Below are positions 1 to 12,512 of a stretch of 64,000 nt of DNA, in pieces. Source of the DNA: Orbilia blumenaviensis (Eukaryota; Ascomycota; Orbiliomycetes; Orbiliales; Orbiliaceae); the NCBI GenBank assembly GCA_036872755.1, contig JAVHNS010000006.1:1364001-1428000 (forward strand), in the 5' to 3' direction. Positions within the stretch are counted from its first letter, which is position 1. Each line of letters opens with the position of its first letter. The position numbers and the translations under genes are program-made. Below the pieces are notes generated by a model. It ran no database searches and had not been told where the DNA came from. It saw only the letters and a program-made list of their open reading frames with translations.

Positions 1-1445
1 GGCGTGCAGCCCAACCAACTACACGAGCTTTGAGCCCAGAAATATTAGAATGTGATGCATGAGCTGTTCGAGGAGGGAAAACGGTAGATGTCTTTGCTGT
101 ATCGGCGTTTATATTGGAAGGCTTCTCCGCAGGCATTGCATATAGAATATGTACATTTGATAGTAAGACAAAGAGGACCCCGCAGACTACCTGACGGGGC
201 TGCATTATGGAAGGCATTTTATATAGTCCTATCGTCTAAAGCAGTTTTACAGGTTTTTGGCCCTTTGTGGCTTAGTTGTTTAGTTTAGCCTGGAGGTTAA
301 AGGATTAAAAGTTTGCTATGCTTATTAACGTATCGCCTGGATTGTGAGGCCCGAATACGCGCATAGAAGGGACGGAAGAAGTCTTTATATAGGCAAAGGG
401 TTTTTAATTATACATATGGTGGATACTATAATACTATCATAGATTCCTTCCCCAGAAACTCGAGACGGCGTTGTGGCATACCTGCAGCACCAACGTAGAT
501 AATCATTGATATCATATTGGGCTGATTGTAGGTTCGAGACACAAAATTAAAGTTTTTACGAGTACCAGGCCACTGCAGTCTTGTTTGCTAGATCATTTGG
601 AGTAAAACTCAGCGAGCCTAGGTGTCATGCCACTAAGGGGATCCTGGAGGTTTCAGGTGGCCAGGCCTGTATTCCTTGGCTTTACGGCTAGCTATCTTGC
701 TCTCTCATGGCCCAGCGCCATATATTTAGCAATGTAACGACCAGCTTATACAGTTTTCTAACTACGAAACAAGCTCGCAGTTGAGTTGGATTCCCCACCA
801 ACGGGTTTTCCATAGCTGGGGACCTGCAAGTATGATCCAGTACTATGGATTATATAATGTTATATACCTAAAGATTAGTAGCCGGCGAGCGGAGTGAGTT
901 AGCGGCTCGCTTTAAAGGAAACCAATGTAACTTAGTGCAAGAGCTGATAATCTATGAATCAAAGCTCGCACCGGTAGCGAATTGGTGCAGGGATGAAATG
1001 CTGGTAATTTGAATAGGCACAGGAGGCGAAGCGCTTAAGCTAAGATCCAAGGACAGGAATATATACAGAAGTCTTCAAGGAGGACTAAGGAAAACGGCCG
1101 AATTCCGGCTCTGTTACGACCTTGAGTCGCCCCAACCAAATAATTGTGCCACATGTTTAGATTCACATGTTCCTTGTGGATTCGCTCATTCGAAGGAAGT
1201 CAGAGGAGGATGGTCTTGTTAGGAGGAGGAGAGAAGACAGTGTTGTATTCTTTGTGTTGCCACTATTTTGGGAATTGGCTAGTAACTACAACATCATACG
1301 CATCGTGACTTTAATTGTAATTATAACGGTCGCTACTGGTATATCCCGGTATACAGGCACAGGTGTACAGACGACATCCCAGTCCTGATGCAATACCACA
1401 ATGCCAACGTTACGCAGGCCTATAGCTCCTGCACGGGCTATCACT
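1..1445. other. Region without a supported gene
   Basis: Base composition is ordinary. Only short open frames occur and none carries a recognisable motif or convincing splice pattern. The right end is presumably the 3' flank of the leftward leucine-rich-repeat gene that follows. Confidence 0.5.
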
Positions 1446-3386
1446 TCAAGCCACTGAAGCTTCTGCTTCCTTTGGACGATTCTTCCACTCACAACTTCTC
1501 CCACTCGCCTTTTGTAACACGTCCTTATTGTCCTCCGTCCACCACTTCTTCAATATCATCTCCCCGCGCCGTGCCATCCCCGCATCTCGATTCCTGTAGA
1601 CACTATCTATGGCCCTAACATCCTCCTTGTCGTTTACCAACCATCTTTTCTCCATTCCAATCCATTCATCATAGCTCAGCTCAGGCCACTCTGCCTTAAC
1701 GTTGGCAGTCAATCTATCCTTTATTAAAATTTTCAGTTTGTTTGCTTCCAAGTTCACTGCCTTTCCTTCCCGTGCCCTTTCATCCGCTTTTAAGGACTTA
1801 GCGTTGTAGAACTGCAAGTACCGATTTTTACTGACAGCCGTTGAAATAGCATTGAGCGCTGCTTGACTCATATTTGCATAACCCAGGTCAAGGTATCGCA
1901 GGGACTCCGTAGACTCCAGAAATTCCACAGCGTCTTCAACAACATCGTCCTCGATCCAATTAAACTGCATTTTTAGATCCATAGTGGCGTAGGATTGCCC
2001 AACATCGACCATCTGGATGGTTGGATGCCTAGCCAGGGCGTGGAATAATGCTGCGATACCAACAGTGCTAGCACCCACAGACTGCAGTGAGAGTCGTTCA
2101 ATGGAGGTATTCTTTTTCAACCCCTCTGCAAGCACCTTTAGTCCGCTATCACCGAGAAGATTGTTAGACATGTAGAGAGATGTAAGTTGGCATGTTTGCT
2201 GTGAGATGAACTTCGAAATGTGGTTTATAGCGGACATTTCTCCCTCCTTTGCTGGCAGTATACCGACGCCATTCATATAGAGCGAGTGAAGTGGAGACGG
2301 TGTAGCAATCGGCAGGAAATCGCTATAATGATCAGAGAGTTTTTCGAAGACCTTCGCAAGGCATTCATCGCCTAGGGCCGTTTGGTCAAGGTCTAAAGTC
2401 CTGAGACGAGGGAGTTGAGAGAGCAGCCTGAACAGAGATTCGTGGCAATCTGGGCCAAGTGGATTGCGTTTCAGCCACAGATTTTCGATAACTTTCGATT
2501 TCGACATAGCTTCGACTAGGGTCGCGAATGATTCACCATCAATACAATTCCCAGCCAAGTACCAAGTCCTCATGGCGTCCGGTCGCTTTTCAAGGAAATT
2601 GGCAATCGCGTACGCGCCGTCTGGGCCAATAATATTATTCCCGAGGAGGAAATGCTCAATAAAAGTATTTGTTTCAAGCGATTCCATTAGCTGGAATATC
2701 GATGGGCCGACCACCATCTTGCAGAGGTCCATTCGACGGTCGGAATAAACAACGCCGCGCTTGAATTCGAGGAATTCTGTTTTATAGTTTGGTTCATATC
2801 CAGGCTCAAAGTTTTTGCCAACCGGCCTGTCTGCCTCTTCTTTGATATGTTTAGACTCATCAAAATGTGCCTTGAATTCATCAGCCGACATATCCTTCAT
2901 GAGATGTGTGAAGAAGGGCTCGAGTTCCTCGTATGGTGCTATTTGTACCGGCATTGGCAATGACGCCGGCTGTAGAACCGTAGACGGTGTGATCTGTTGG
3001 TCCCATTGACCCCACGCTTTTATCTTCTGTACCCACTTCGCAGCTGGGTTTGCCGTCCGATCACCACTACCCTGCGACCGCATTCCGCATGTTGGGCCAA
3101 CGGCGTTTGAAGGGAAAAGTTCAAATCTCTCCATTATGCGGCTAGTATCAAGACCAGTAAGGTCCAATTCGATGGCCGATGCCATTTTGGATATATGTGA
3201 TAATATCGGTGTGTCTTTAGACTTTCCTGTTTGTTTCGTGAGGATGGTTGGGATTCCTATCGCATTGCGGACACGTGAAATTAGTACTGAGAGATTCAAT
3301 GGGGGTTGTGCGAGTGAACGACGGAGGACGTGAGAATTCATACTTGTTGGTGACTGAGAAAGAGGGACTCTTTGAATGTCGTCCAA
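1446..3386 (-). CDS. Leucine-rich-repeat (RNI-like) protein, 646 aa
   Basis: Single uninterrupted frame of 646 codons. Residues ~225-520 form a series of leucine-rich repeats of the ribonuclease-inhibitor type, each a short strand such as LxxLxLxxN followed by a helix. Examples are IEHFLLGNNIIG, MRTWYLAGNCI, IENLWLKRNPLG, LRTLDLDQTALG, LTSLYMSNNLLG and LRYLDLGYANMS. Such arrays form curved protein-binding surfaces, as in RanGAP and NLR proteins; no NTPase, F-box or kinase domain is visible, so the partner is unknown. The N-terminal ~70 residues are basic and hydroxylated (MNSHVLRRSLAQ around residue 16) and could be a presequence or an over-extended start; Met68 (MASAIELDLTG) is an alternative start. 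The C-terminus is charged and lacks repeats. No intron is evident, unlike the neighbouring genes. Confidence is high that it is a real gene and low for function. Confidence 0.85.
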   Translation of the reverse strand: MDDIQRVPLSQSPTSMNSHVLRRSLAQPPLNLSVLISRVRNAIGIPTILTKQTGKSKDTPILSHISKMASAIELDLTGLDTSRIMERFELFPSNAVGPTCGMRSQGSGDRTANPAAKWVQKIKAWGQWDQQITPSTVLQPASLPMPVQIAPYEELEPFFTHLMKDMSADEFKAHFDESKHIKEEADRPVGKNFEPGYEPNYKTEFLEFKRGVVYSDRRMDLCKMVVGPSIFQLMESLETNTFIEHFLLGNNIIGPDGAYAIANFLEKRPDAMRTWYLAGNCIDGESFATLVEAMSKSKVIENLWLKRNPLGPDCHESLFRLLSQLPRLRTLDLDQTALGDECLAKVFEKLSDHYSDFLPIATPSPLHSLYMNGVGILPAKEGEMSAINHISKFISQQTCQLTSLYMSNNLLGDSGLKVLAEGLKKNTSIERLSLQSVGASTVGIAALFHALARHPTIQMVDVGQSYATMDLKMQFNWIEDDVVEDAVEFLESTESLRYLDLGYANMSQAALNAISTAVSKNRYLQFYNAKSLKADERAREGKAVNLEANKLKILIKDRLTANVKAEWPELSYDEWIGMEKRWLVNDKEDVRAIDSVYRNRDAGMARRGEMILKKWWTEDNKDVLQKASGRSCEWKNRPKEAEASVA

Positions 3387-3721
3387 ATTGCTAGCGAGAG
3401 CTTTTCCCTTAGTTTAATTGACTATTGCTTACTACTACTATAAAAATGCATGCTCATGCGCCCGACCCGCCAGCTTTATAGACGATGCCCATTGGTCATG
3501 AAGGTTAGCGTGCGGGGACAGCTTACTGCCGGCGTTTGACTCAACAGCCAAACAAGGGAATGTTGTCGAACTGCCAAGCTGATCCTCCACCCATTTTGAA
3601 GCAAGAATGCACTTATGGCCGCGATAAGAATCACGGCAGTTGTCAATTAATACAAACTCCAAAACTCCATACTAGAACTTAGATTTAGAGCTAAGTTCGC
3701 AGTTCAATTATCTATTTTACG

Positions 3722-3745
3722 GAAGAAGAAGAAGAAGAAGAAGAA
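3722..3745 (+). repeat. GAA trinucleotide microsatellite
   Basis: Eight uninterrupted GAA units in intergenic DNA, followed by a purine-rich tail with GGAA repeats near 3769-3780. Confidence 0.95.
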
Positions 3746-6696
3746 AAGCAGAGAGAGACACAACCAAGGAAGGAAGGAAGGGCGGAACAAGTACAAGTTA
3801 ACCAAACGCGTTGTAAATTTTAACTCGAATCTTGATCAATTGAGAGCCTATTATATTGGTTTGACTGGTGTCAACGAGCTGCATTGGCACCTGGATCCAT
3901 GAACTCACCACTACTAGTACTACGCGTATTGCTCGATTAAAATCACTAAGTCTTAGCCATAGTTAGACCAAGGAAAATAAAACCAACATAGAGAACATGT
4001 CAACGAAATTCATGTATATGCGACACTGGGTATATAACATATTTGTATTTTAATACATTTTTTAAGTGGGCTGAATAAAATTATCGCACAGTTGGAAATT
4101 CATGTAAATGCCAGTCGGAAAAAAAACAAGTATAAAATATCAAATCATTACAGAAGTAGTCTCGCAAACCAGCCTCCACGAAGCATAAAGCCTCATATTC
4201 AATTAGAAAACCAAAGATAGCTATACGTCTTAAACTTTTATGGAAGCCAAAACCACCATATATCAATTCTAAACCCTAACTAAGCGATTGTAGAAAGAGT
4301 CATTGGCGCGGTCTAGAGAGCGCTAAAGGTCGGGAGTAAATATTTCCCTATATCAATAATGGGGATAGGTTCCGTATAGTGTTTTCATAGCTGTAAGATA
4401 TGCGGCGTCACGGGCGAGCCAACATTAAGGGCAAGACAGTTCGCAATCTCAAACCGTCTTATGTTTTTTACATATCGATGGGATTCTGGGACCCACGAAC
4501 CCGCGAAGAAAGACTAGCTTGGAAATAGATATTGTTGGGTAGACTAGACGGTGGTAACATCTTGTCCGATTTTCCAAAGCATCGCAGGGCAGCTAGCTCT
4601 AGCTCTACGTAGATGCATGTGCGATAGCATGAAATCCACACATAACTATATAAATATATGTATACAACTAGAGAGTTCAAAGATCAATCCAGGACACCCG
4701 TTCAATCTATCGAGAAGTTCTCATCATTCAAACTTAAAATTTGCAAGATGAGACTCTCAAGATCTATTGATATACTAGCCCGAGGAGTGGGAGGTCAGCG
4801 CACTATCAAATGAGGAGAAGCAGCGAAATACGCTAGCGTGGTGGCCCCAAACCTTAACTAATACTGAAAATTAATGGCTGGGATGAGGTATGAGTGCTAT
4901 AATTCATCGGAAAAGTGGTGGGGGTAGTATTGAGTGGAACTCTTTTGCCAAAGGGCTCTAAGACCGATGCCCGGGTCCAACTCAGGCTCGTGGAATATTC
5001 GACCAGTCACAGAAGTAGCTACTCGACCAGAAGTTTCGATTCAGTCCTCCAGGTCTACGAGAATCGTGTCTTGTTCTGGCATTTAGTAGTTCTCCACCCT
5101 TGGTAGCATCCATAAGACGCCAGTGAATAAATTTTCTACGCCCATAGGTCGGCCTTATTAAATGTTAGGGCGCTGTCGGGTTCGATTAGTAGAACAGTAA
5201 AAGGACAGTGTCACATGTGTATTCAAACAGACTAAAACGAAATTTGAAAACAAATCAATTAAGCTTTGACTCAAGAATGAAAAAAAAAGCTTAAGGATCG
5301 GAATAGGAAGTATAGATAAATGGTCAGCTTACGACAATGCATAGTCTCAACGGTCTACCGGTCTATCGATATCTCCGTTGCACCCGTCATCCGAAAACAT
5401 TGTCGGCGAATGTGTTGTCCAGTGCGAAGTTTGTGGGCGATTTAACCGAATTTGTGGTTACATCTCGAAATTGGAAGCCGTGTGTTCGACCAGGGCGACC
5501 AGATCATACCACTTTCGATTTTCTCTGCCACTAAAACAACTTGTCAGGGTTGGAATATTGGAGCCGGACAGGGAGCGGCTGGAGATGCTAAACAGACTTG
5601 ACAACTGGGGGTTGTGCAGCATACCTGCAGTTTTTCGTATAGGCGAAGTACGTGTGTCCAACCAACGGATGCGTCGTTCCAACTCCAACGCCAGAAAGGC
5701 TGGCGCTATTTACTAACAACGTTGGGACTTTAACTAAATCGTTACTCCATGAGGATGATGAAATCAGAGACCAGCCTAAGCTCTTCGGAACATGCCAGAA
5801 ATTTGGGCGGATATCTCGGATCCTGATGTCAGAGCGGAGGAGAAACGTCGTCACCGCGCGAGTTAGTGCACCACGATCGATAGTGAATCGAGCTTTGAGC
5901 AGCCTCAAGTATCTTGGATCAACTGCATGGGCGCCAGTTCCGATGTAGGGTGCGATTTGATCCCTTTTAAGGGACTTCTGGCCTGGATCCGAGACTTCCT
6001 AACCTCGTTTCGGTGAGGTACTTGTACATGTACATGTACGGTAGCTGAAAGCCTGGATGCTCAAACCATTACGTCTTCCGAACTCCGGCCTAGACCCAAG
6101 GAGACTCATGTGGGCCATGTTCGCGCTAAAATCGTAGGAAATTAAGACCTGGGGGTTCATGCGGGCAGCAGAGAATTCAGTGCTTCAGCTGGTCACAAAA
6201 CTGATTGGATAGCAATAGAAAAGGCAGGGCTTTGAAGCCCCCCTCTCTCTCCGAAAAAGGTCTCGTGTCTACCTACATAGTACACCGTTAGAATATCCTG
6301 CTGTCACGCGTCAGGTAGTCCTCAAAGGCTTGGGGAAAGGGCCGAAACCGTCCAATATAAACAAGCATTTGCCAAGTTTCCTATCCGCTGCCAGCCAAGA
6401 AAAAGCTTCGCTCCTTCAAGTCCCAACCAGGTGGGATTATCCACAAAGAGCACAGAAAATAAAGCACTAACATCCCGTATGCGAAAAAAGGGGAGGCTCT
6501 TTGACTATTAATATATTCCTCTATCTCTTGGCCTTCATCTGATATCGTTTTCTCTTCTATCTTCGACATTCCTGACGTTATTTTTTTTAGCTCTCTTCGA
6601 CGACCTTACACATCAGCATTAGCTCATCACTTTTCATACTAGCTGACGACGACTTCTAAACACTGACATATTGTGTCCCCCCCGTCTCCTGCAAAA

Positions 6697-6717
6697 GAAG
6701 AAGAAGAAGAAGAAGAA
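6697..6717 (+). repeat. GAA trinucleotide microsatellite
   Basis: Seven GAA units about 400 bp upstream of the MARVEL-like gene; this is the second purine tract of this kind in the window. Confidence 0.95.
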
Positions 6718-7121
6718 CGGGCACGAGGGAGAGTAATCGAACTAGGGCGGGGCATATGTCATTGGTACATATCTATCAAAATCACGACTAACAGGGTTGA
6801 GACCTCCCATAGCTCTGGTTTTGCTCTGGTGGGCCTACGTACACCCTCCCAGCTCGATTGCAACCTCAACAACCTTCCGCTTCAGCCTACAGGCCATTTT
6901 CAATGGAAACGAAACAGACGGCCCTCCTGGCGTCTCGGTGAGAGAGTAGATTCTAGCCGTCACCGGTTTCACAGAAGATCGAAGATCACATCCTCTTTTT
7001 TTCTTTTCGTCGTGTTTGTTGCACTTTTCCAAACGCTTGGGAGCGCCTCCCATTTACAATCGGCTGAATACAGATAGCACTCGCTCGCTCGCTTCCTTTC
7101 CTTCTTTACCCTATCATCCCA

Positions 7122-9836
7122 ATGTCGGCCGATGTTCATGGTCACGGTCATACAACATCACGGCACTACGACATTGCAGGACCAGATCCTAGAGAATCCA
7201 ACCAGACTATAGCGTCGAGGTTGACACCATCTTCATGTACTGTTCGTTCCACAACACCGTTTGCTTGGCCACTAGGTAGCAGAAGGGGGAGGAAATCGTG
7301 GCATGGTATGATGGTATCTAAAACGCCCCGCGTGCTATTGAGATTCACGAGAGCGGTCCAAATATTCTGTTCCAGTCTTGTTTTGGCAGCTGGAATTTTT
7401 TCGGTGGTTAAGTTTGGCATCCAGCAGCAGGAGGTGTTGGTGGTCAAAGATGGATCTAAATTCGTGGATGTGGACTACAATAGCCTCCCGGATGGACGAG
7501 GCGATTGGCGACCTGTCCTACTAGTGGCCCTCGTAAGCTTCATTCCTTCTAACAGCCCTTTATTTTATCTTATCCATTTTATTTCACTCTCGATTTCGTT
7601 TCATTCTTATTTATTTTGCTCCCGCATTCGCGCTTTGTCCTGGTGTTCGCTGTGGATATCCGTTCGTGTCAAGTGTCGTCGCTTGAGGTTACATCTAAAG
7701 TTGCCCAGCCCAGCCCAATTACCAAGAACCTTCAAATCGATCGGGCAAATAGAAGGGCTCGAACCTCGTCCTTGGCTTCTAAACGAGGGTTCGAAGTCGA
7801 AAGCGGAATCTAGCTATTTATATCCCTTCGCTCCTCGGAAGCCCTTGGGCCCTTTGGGAGGAGTTTTGAAGGCCTGGGTACCGGGTTTGCTCTGTCCACG
7901 ACCCTTTACGTTTATCGACTGACCCTTCAGCCTTCGCATGCAAGTCCTGCGGGTGCTTTCTAAGTTTAATTTTCTTTGACCCTTTTAAATCACTTTACTA
8001 ACACAAGCATTATTGGGATGACAGTCTTCCGTTTCGCTCATCGTTTTCCCGTTCCTGACCATATTTAGACGCAGACGTCTAAGTGTCGTGATCGAGGTCG
8101 TCCTTCTAAGCCTCTGGTGTTCCTTGTGAGTCCAACCACATTCCTCCTTCCTTGTCGTCTCTTATCACCATTGCCTCGCCCTGTGTGTGCGTACATTTAA
8201 TGTACGCCCAAAATACTTGTGCGCAGCAGCTCTTATCTAGCGCCTTTCCACGTCACATCTCCTTCATTCCTACCTGCCCTTTTATTTGCATCATCTGCAA
8301 TCATTTTCCGAATTGCAGGCTTTTCCCATTGGTGTTCTAAACCTGGCCCCAGGTCACAACACAGCTCAGGCCTCAGGCAACAACCCCTCGGCTCCCATTT
8401 TCAACATCAAAATCGCCAAAAGTCCGAAGGCTTGACTGTTCCACGTGCGTTTGGGGCTTGTCACAAGCCCTTCTCTTCTTTTCCCCGCTGTTGTAGAGAA
8501 ATATTCTAAATGGCGCTGTCTCCTGTCTTTTTTCTGTCAACTATACCCGACCGGGTCCCCCCTTATCCCTTCACTTGACGCCTAAAAACCGTTACATCGA
8601 GTCCATCTCATAAATAACCTTCCGCAGGGAATAATTGGCTAACTCACAATTCTTTGTTTGCTACGGTGGGTTCCGCCTGGTGAACCCGAGAGATGGCGAG
8701 GGTTAAACCTTGATACATATCATATTCAAGAAGGAAATTGGAAAAGTTTTTTTTTCTTTTCCATTGGATCTAGACACACTAGCGTCCAGGAGTGTCTTTC
8801 CTTTCCTATAATATATATATGTCAATCAAGATCCCTCTTCCTCTTGGCGTACCCAAGCATCTAGAACCCATCCTAGCCCGAAAACTTGCCCCATCATTTC
8901 TACATATAGTATGACCTTATATGTTCCGACTATAATAGCACCATTTCAACCAAATTGTTTGCACCCGAAGGCACCATTCGAGTTTTTGGACGATCATACA
9001 AAGGAAACTTTAGCGATTGGAATCGACATCGGACGTAATACAACTGGAAACTCGTCGCTGGCGAGTGCTTCTGATATAAACCCTGGGAAAACTAATAGTG
9101 AAATATATACATACTGCGTCATGTCGCAGGTTGGGGTAGCTGCTGGACTAATTGTGATGTAAGTATCTGCTTTCTCTTCTTTGGTTTGCTGCTAAATCAA
9201 TCTTCACATTTTGTGCTCAAACTAACCTGTTTTCCTTTGAAAAAAAGAATATTCACATTCCTTTCGATCCTTCTCCTTCTTCTCTTATCATATCAAGCAA
9301 CCGATTATCTCATCGAGCGTAGAGCGCTCGAGCTTATCCAACACCATGCCCTCCCATCAATGGTACAGCAAGGCATCTCGCCGATATCAAATGCATATCA
9401 AACAATCACAAACTCTCTTCCTCAATTAAGATACTCCACTCGGCCTCCAGACGAAGAAAACAACTTCCGTCCCCACCATCGCGACCATAGATATAATCAA
9501 TACTCCGATGACATAGGACCTGTCCAAGATCATCGTGAAGATCACTATCATCCGAAAGAGAAGCCACGCGGTCATTCGTATTCAAATTCACAATCTACAC
9601 ATCATAAGGCACCGACATTAGCCACAACCATAGCACCTACATCGAATGCTACAACATTAGGATACAATGCTCCCACAATATTATCAAATTCTTCTACAAC
9701 AAGAACTCACTTGGAGGAGTCCGACCGCACAAACCATGACAGGATAAGAGATGATTCCGAGTCCCCCCGACCTCTACAACTACAAAGCTGGGTGACACAA
9801 GGATACCAGGTCGACGGACCATCTAGTCGGAGATAA
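7122..9836 (+). CDS. Four-TM MARVEL-like membrane protein with long hydrophilic tail (multi-exon, middle uncertain)
   Basis: Exon 1 (7122-7532, 137 codons) starts in a His-rich N-terminus and carries TM1 (AVQIFCSSLVLAAGIFSVV). It ends at a GTAAGC donor just after the start of TM2 (WRPVLLVAL). Exon 2 (8025-8125), after TTACTAAC and ACAG, continues in frame with SSVSLIVFPFLTIF and a third hydrophobic helix (LSVVIEVVLLSLWC), then a GTGAGT donor. The last exons are clear: a frame open to 9158 ends in TM4 at GTAAGT, and CTAAC/AAAAAAG leads to 9248-9836, which finishes TM4 (IFTFLSILLLLLL) and runs into a ~170-residue His/Ser/Thr-rich tail. TM spacing and the short cysteine-bearing loop before TM4 resemble fungal MARVEL-domain proteins, which act at membrane domains. 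Joining exon 2 directly to 8910-9158 preserves phase throughout (449 aa) but needs a 784-nt intron, and the 492-nt first intron is also long for this window. An extra exon between 8227 and 8830 is possible. Confidence 0.55.
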
Positions 9837-10609
9837 TGGTAGTATCTACCTTGCTTATAGACACAGCTTTTCTCATATATAATTGCGTTGCATTCACACG
9901 GCTTGGCTTTTGAACCAGCTTGCACATTTAAATTTTATCATTTTAACTTGGCTAATGTTTTATGAGTCGTAAACATCATATATGTATATATATCACCACG
10001 CCATATTTGCGGTCTATTTCCATCTAGCGATTTTTCTTTTTATTTTTCAAGGTTTTCGGGATTGGGGCTTTGTATACACGGATGGAGGTGGCTTGCAGTC
10101 GAAGATTTGTTTTCATTTTGGCTTGAATTCTGCATATATCCTTTCTCGTCAGTAGTATACTATAACCCAACATAAAGGGGTAAGGACATACGAAGAAATA
10201 ACAGCATGACTTTTGTTCGGGTAGTTGAACCTTGATCAAAGGCCTCCTATCTACACTATACAAAGTTACAACTCAATTTCCTTTTATCCAGAGAACCTAT
10301 GAGAGATTTACCCACGAACAGCTTTTCGCCAGGCAACGCTAGGCATGATACGTAGGTTACAGCGCCAGACACCTGGTAAAATGAGTGGGTTATGCGCGAG
10401 TTCCACATGGGCCCACGTTAGAATTCCATTTGAATCTGTCCCGAAACCAGCAATTTGGGATATCTGGACTGTTTGGTGTGCATAATGGCATCATTTGTCT
10501 CTTCATCTTGAAACCTTAAATTCATTCTGTTGAACTATATGCATCTCGCCAGAGCTAGACAAGTACAACTTCATAGATAGGATCTATATCTCCCAAATAT
10601 ACCTAGACA
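9837..10609. other. Intergenic region
   Basis: This should contain the 3' flank of the membrane-protein gene and the promoter of the BTB gene. No coding signal is seen; TATATGTATATATATC near 9980 is low-complexity. Confidence 0.5.
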
Positions 10610-12015
10610 ATGACGGAGCAGCATATTCATAACTTTTCTCGAATCGCGGATATCGCGGTGGAGCTCATGATTGAGACTTCTCAGCATCTATTCCTCGTCT
10701 CCTGCGCGAACCTAAGACAAGCGTCCCCAGTATGGATGGTTAGCCTTGATCCAAATACCAAATTCGCCCCGCTACCTGTTATTTCGATCAAAGGACGAGA
10801 GTATAGGAAGACTGTTATAGAGAACTTCAGCCCTACTACACTCGTCTATTTCTTCAATATTATTCATTATCGACCATCTCATATTCCTTCCAACATTCAA
10901 TTCAAATTTCTTCGAGAAATTGCTTTACTCGCTGACGAATACGACTGTTCGGCGGCTCTTTCGCCATGGACTGAAATATGGATTTCACACCATCTTAAGA
11001 TACACAAGGAGAGATTACAAGCAAAAGAGTACAGGGTTTCAAGGATGGGAACCCTTCCATGGGTGTCAGTTGATTGGCTCTTTATCGGAAAGACTTTTGC
11101 AAACATAGATGGCTGTTCGGACGCTGTTAGAGATGTTTCGAAGCAGATGATAGCCCAAACCTCTGTGGGGAATTTGGTCAACTGCCAATGGGCGAGCGGG
11201 GTAAATAGAGAGCTAAAGGTCTGCTGGTGGAGGGAGCAAGTTGGTCAACCACCGGAAGCTGAAGTCAACTTACCAAACATCTACCCAGGCGTCTCCCGAT
11301 ACGCTAAATCAGTTGACACAGATTTGATTCCACAGCCAATTTTAGGTAGATAGAATAATTAAAAATTCGAGATATTGAATGCCCTTTGGGGCAGATGGCT
11401 AACAAGGTTTTTTAACAGATTTCATTTTGGCAGAGCGGGAAAGAGCTATGCATCAAATCCTAGGGCCGTTCCATGAATTCGTCCGAGGGATGGTTGATTT
11501 TTCTCTATACAATAGTTCAGGGATAGGGACAAAACCTAGTCTGGACGTGGACGATCGATGCCAGATACCTGAATGCTTTTCGATAGCTCTAGGCTCCTTA
11601 ATGGTTTCCCTTAGAGATAAAAAGCTAGAGTGGCTTCTCAAAGAGAAACTCGAACTACCCCCGGTTTCTCTAAAAGACTTGATATATTCTTTGTGGTCGA
11701 TAAGGATGAGGACTTTAAAGACCGAAACCATCGAAAGGAAACATTCAGATGATTGGAGCTTGCTCGTTCACCTCAGGTCCAAACTTCTTAGGTCGCCTAG
11801 TTTTTTGAACAATCAGCAGCATGCCCGAATACGTAAGGTTTTCGCTTTTTACGAATGGAAATTCGTGCTCTGTCTCATACTTGGTTCTTGACTGACTTGC
11901 AGAAGCTTTAGGGAGGTTTCCATGTTCCCTTGCTACAAAACTCACGCGATTGCAAGACGCTGCGTGGGCGATTTTACAACAGATCGAAGGCTATGAAATT
12001 GGAGATGGCTCATAG
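10610..12015 (+). CDS. BTB/POZ-type protein, three exons, 415 aa
   Basis: Exons 10610-11345, 11434-11832 and 11903-12015. Introns of 88 and 70 nt have GTAGAT and GTAAGG donors and GGCAG and TGCAG acceptors, with GCTAAC and GACTGAC branch-like sites; phases agree and the frame ends at TAG. Residues ~10-125 look like the divergent BTB fold common in fungal lineage-expanded families: an early DIAVELMI strand, the conserved LFLVSCANLRQASPVW segment, then FFNIIHYRPSHIP and LREIALLADEYDCSAALSPW. BTB domains dimerise and often bridge targets to Cullin-3 ligases. No kelch, zinc-finger or ankyrin partner domain is present; the remaining ~290 residues are helical and unrecognised. The gene is convergent with the E2 gene, with about 0.5 kb between the stops. 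Fold assignment is by pattern only; function is unknown. Confidence 0.75.
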
Positions 12016-12512
12016 GTTTCAAACTGCCTACCTACTCACGGGTATTGAGTACGCCGTAGGGCTGGCGTAGCCGCAGGCGGTCAAGATATACTGTTCGATC
12101 GTTCAAGGGCAGCCGGAAATAACAAGGTTATGATGCTAATGAAGAAGTATTTTAAAAGAATAAATCGCTCTGTGTACCTAGTACCTTTGATAGGTGATCA
12201 TCTAACTGATAAATGGGCCTTGTTCCCTAAGAGTATTTGGCCCCATGCAACCTATAAACAAACGATATAGTCCAATGCATATATGGGAACGCCGAATGCG
12301 CTTTACATCCATCCAAAAGATAAGGCGCAAGTAAAACATCGAGATCTTCCGCGAAAGTATCATCATAGCTAAGCCAAGAAAACGAGAAAAAAAAAGGTGG
12401 CCCCTTCCCGCAAAATCAAAGAAAATATGGATAATCGATAATAAAACGAAAAACACAAACGCCATGTATCCTTCATTTAAACTTGATCAAGATTTCTACT
12501 TGTTGAATAGAT
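12016..12512. other. Convergent intergenic region
   Basis: This separates the stop codons of the BTB gene (plus) and the E2 gene (minus). Small open frames here lack motifs; it is expected to hold both 3' untranslated regions. Confidence 0.5.

Larger units (their letters stand above)
3387..7121. other. Long region with no supported gene
   Basis: Several open frames of 60-134 codons occur but none shows a family motif. The one around 5378-5716 encodes a cysteine-containing stretch (CVVQCEVCGRFNRIC), and 5652-5948 is open downstream of it; I could not join them with consensus splice sites, so I do not call a gene. Two GAA microsatellites lie here (3722-3745 and 6697-6717). The pyrimidine-rich stretch near 6995-7115 fits a fungal promoter or 5' leader for the membrane-protein gene starting at 7122. 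Confidence 0.45.

Noticed and set aside
5337..5948. Possible cysteine-containing gene
   Set aside because: Open frames on both strands compete, and I could not find splice sites that join them into one convincing protein.
6673..7077. 134-codon plus-strand frame upstream of the MARVEL-like gene
   Set aside because: It starts in a GAA microsatellite and is composed of basic/Ser filler; it is more likely promoter and leader sequence.
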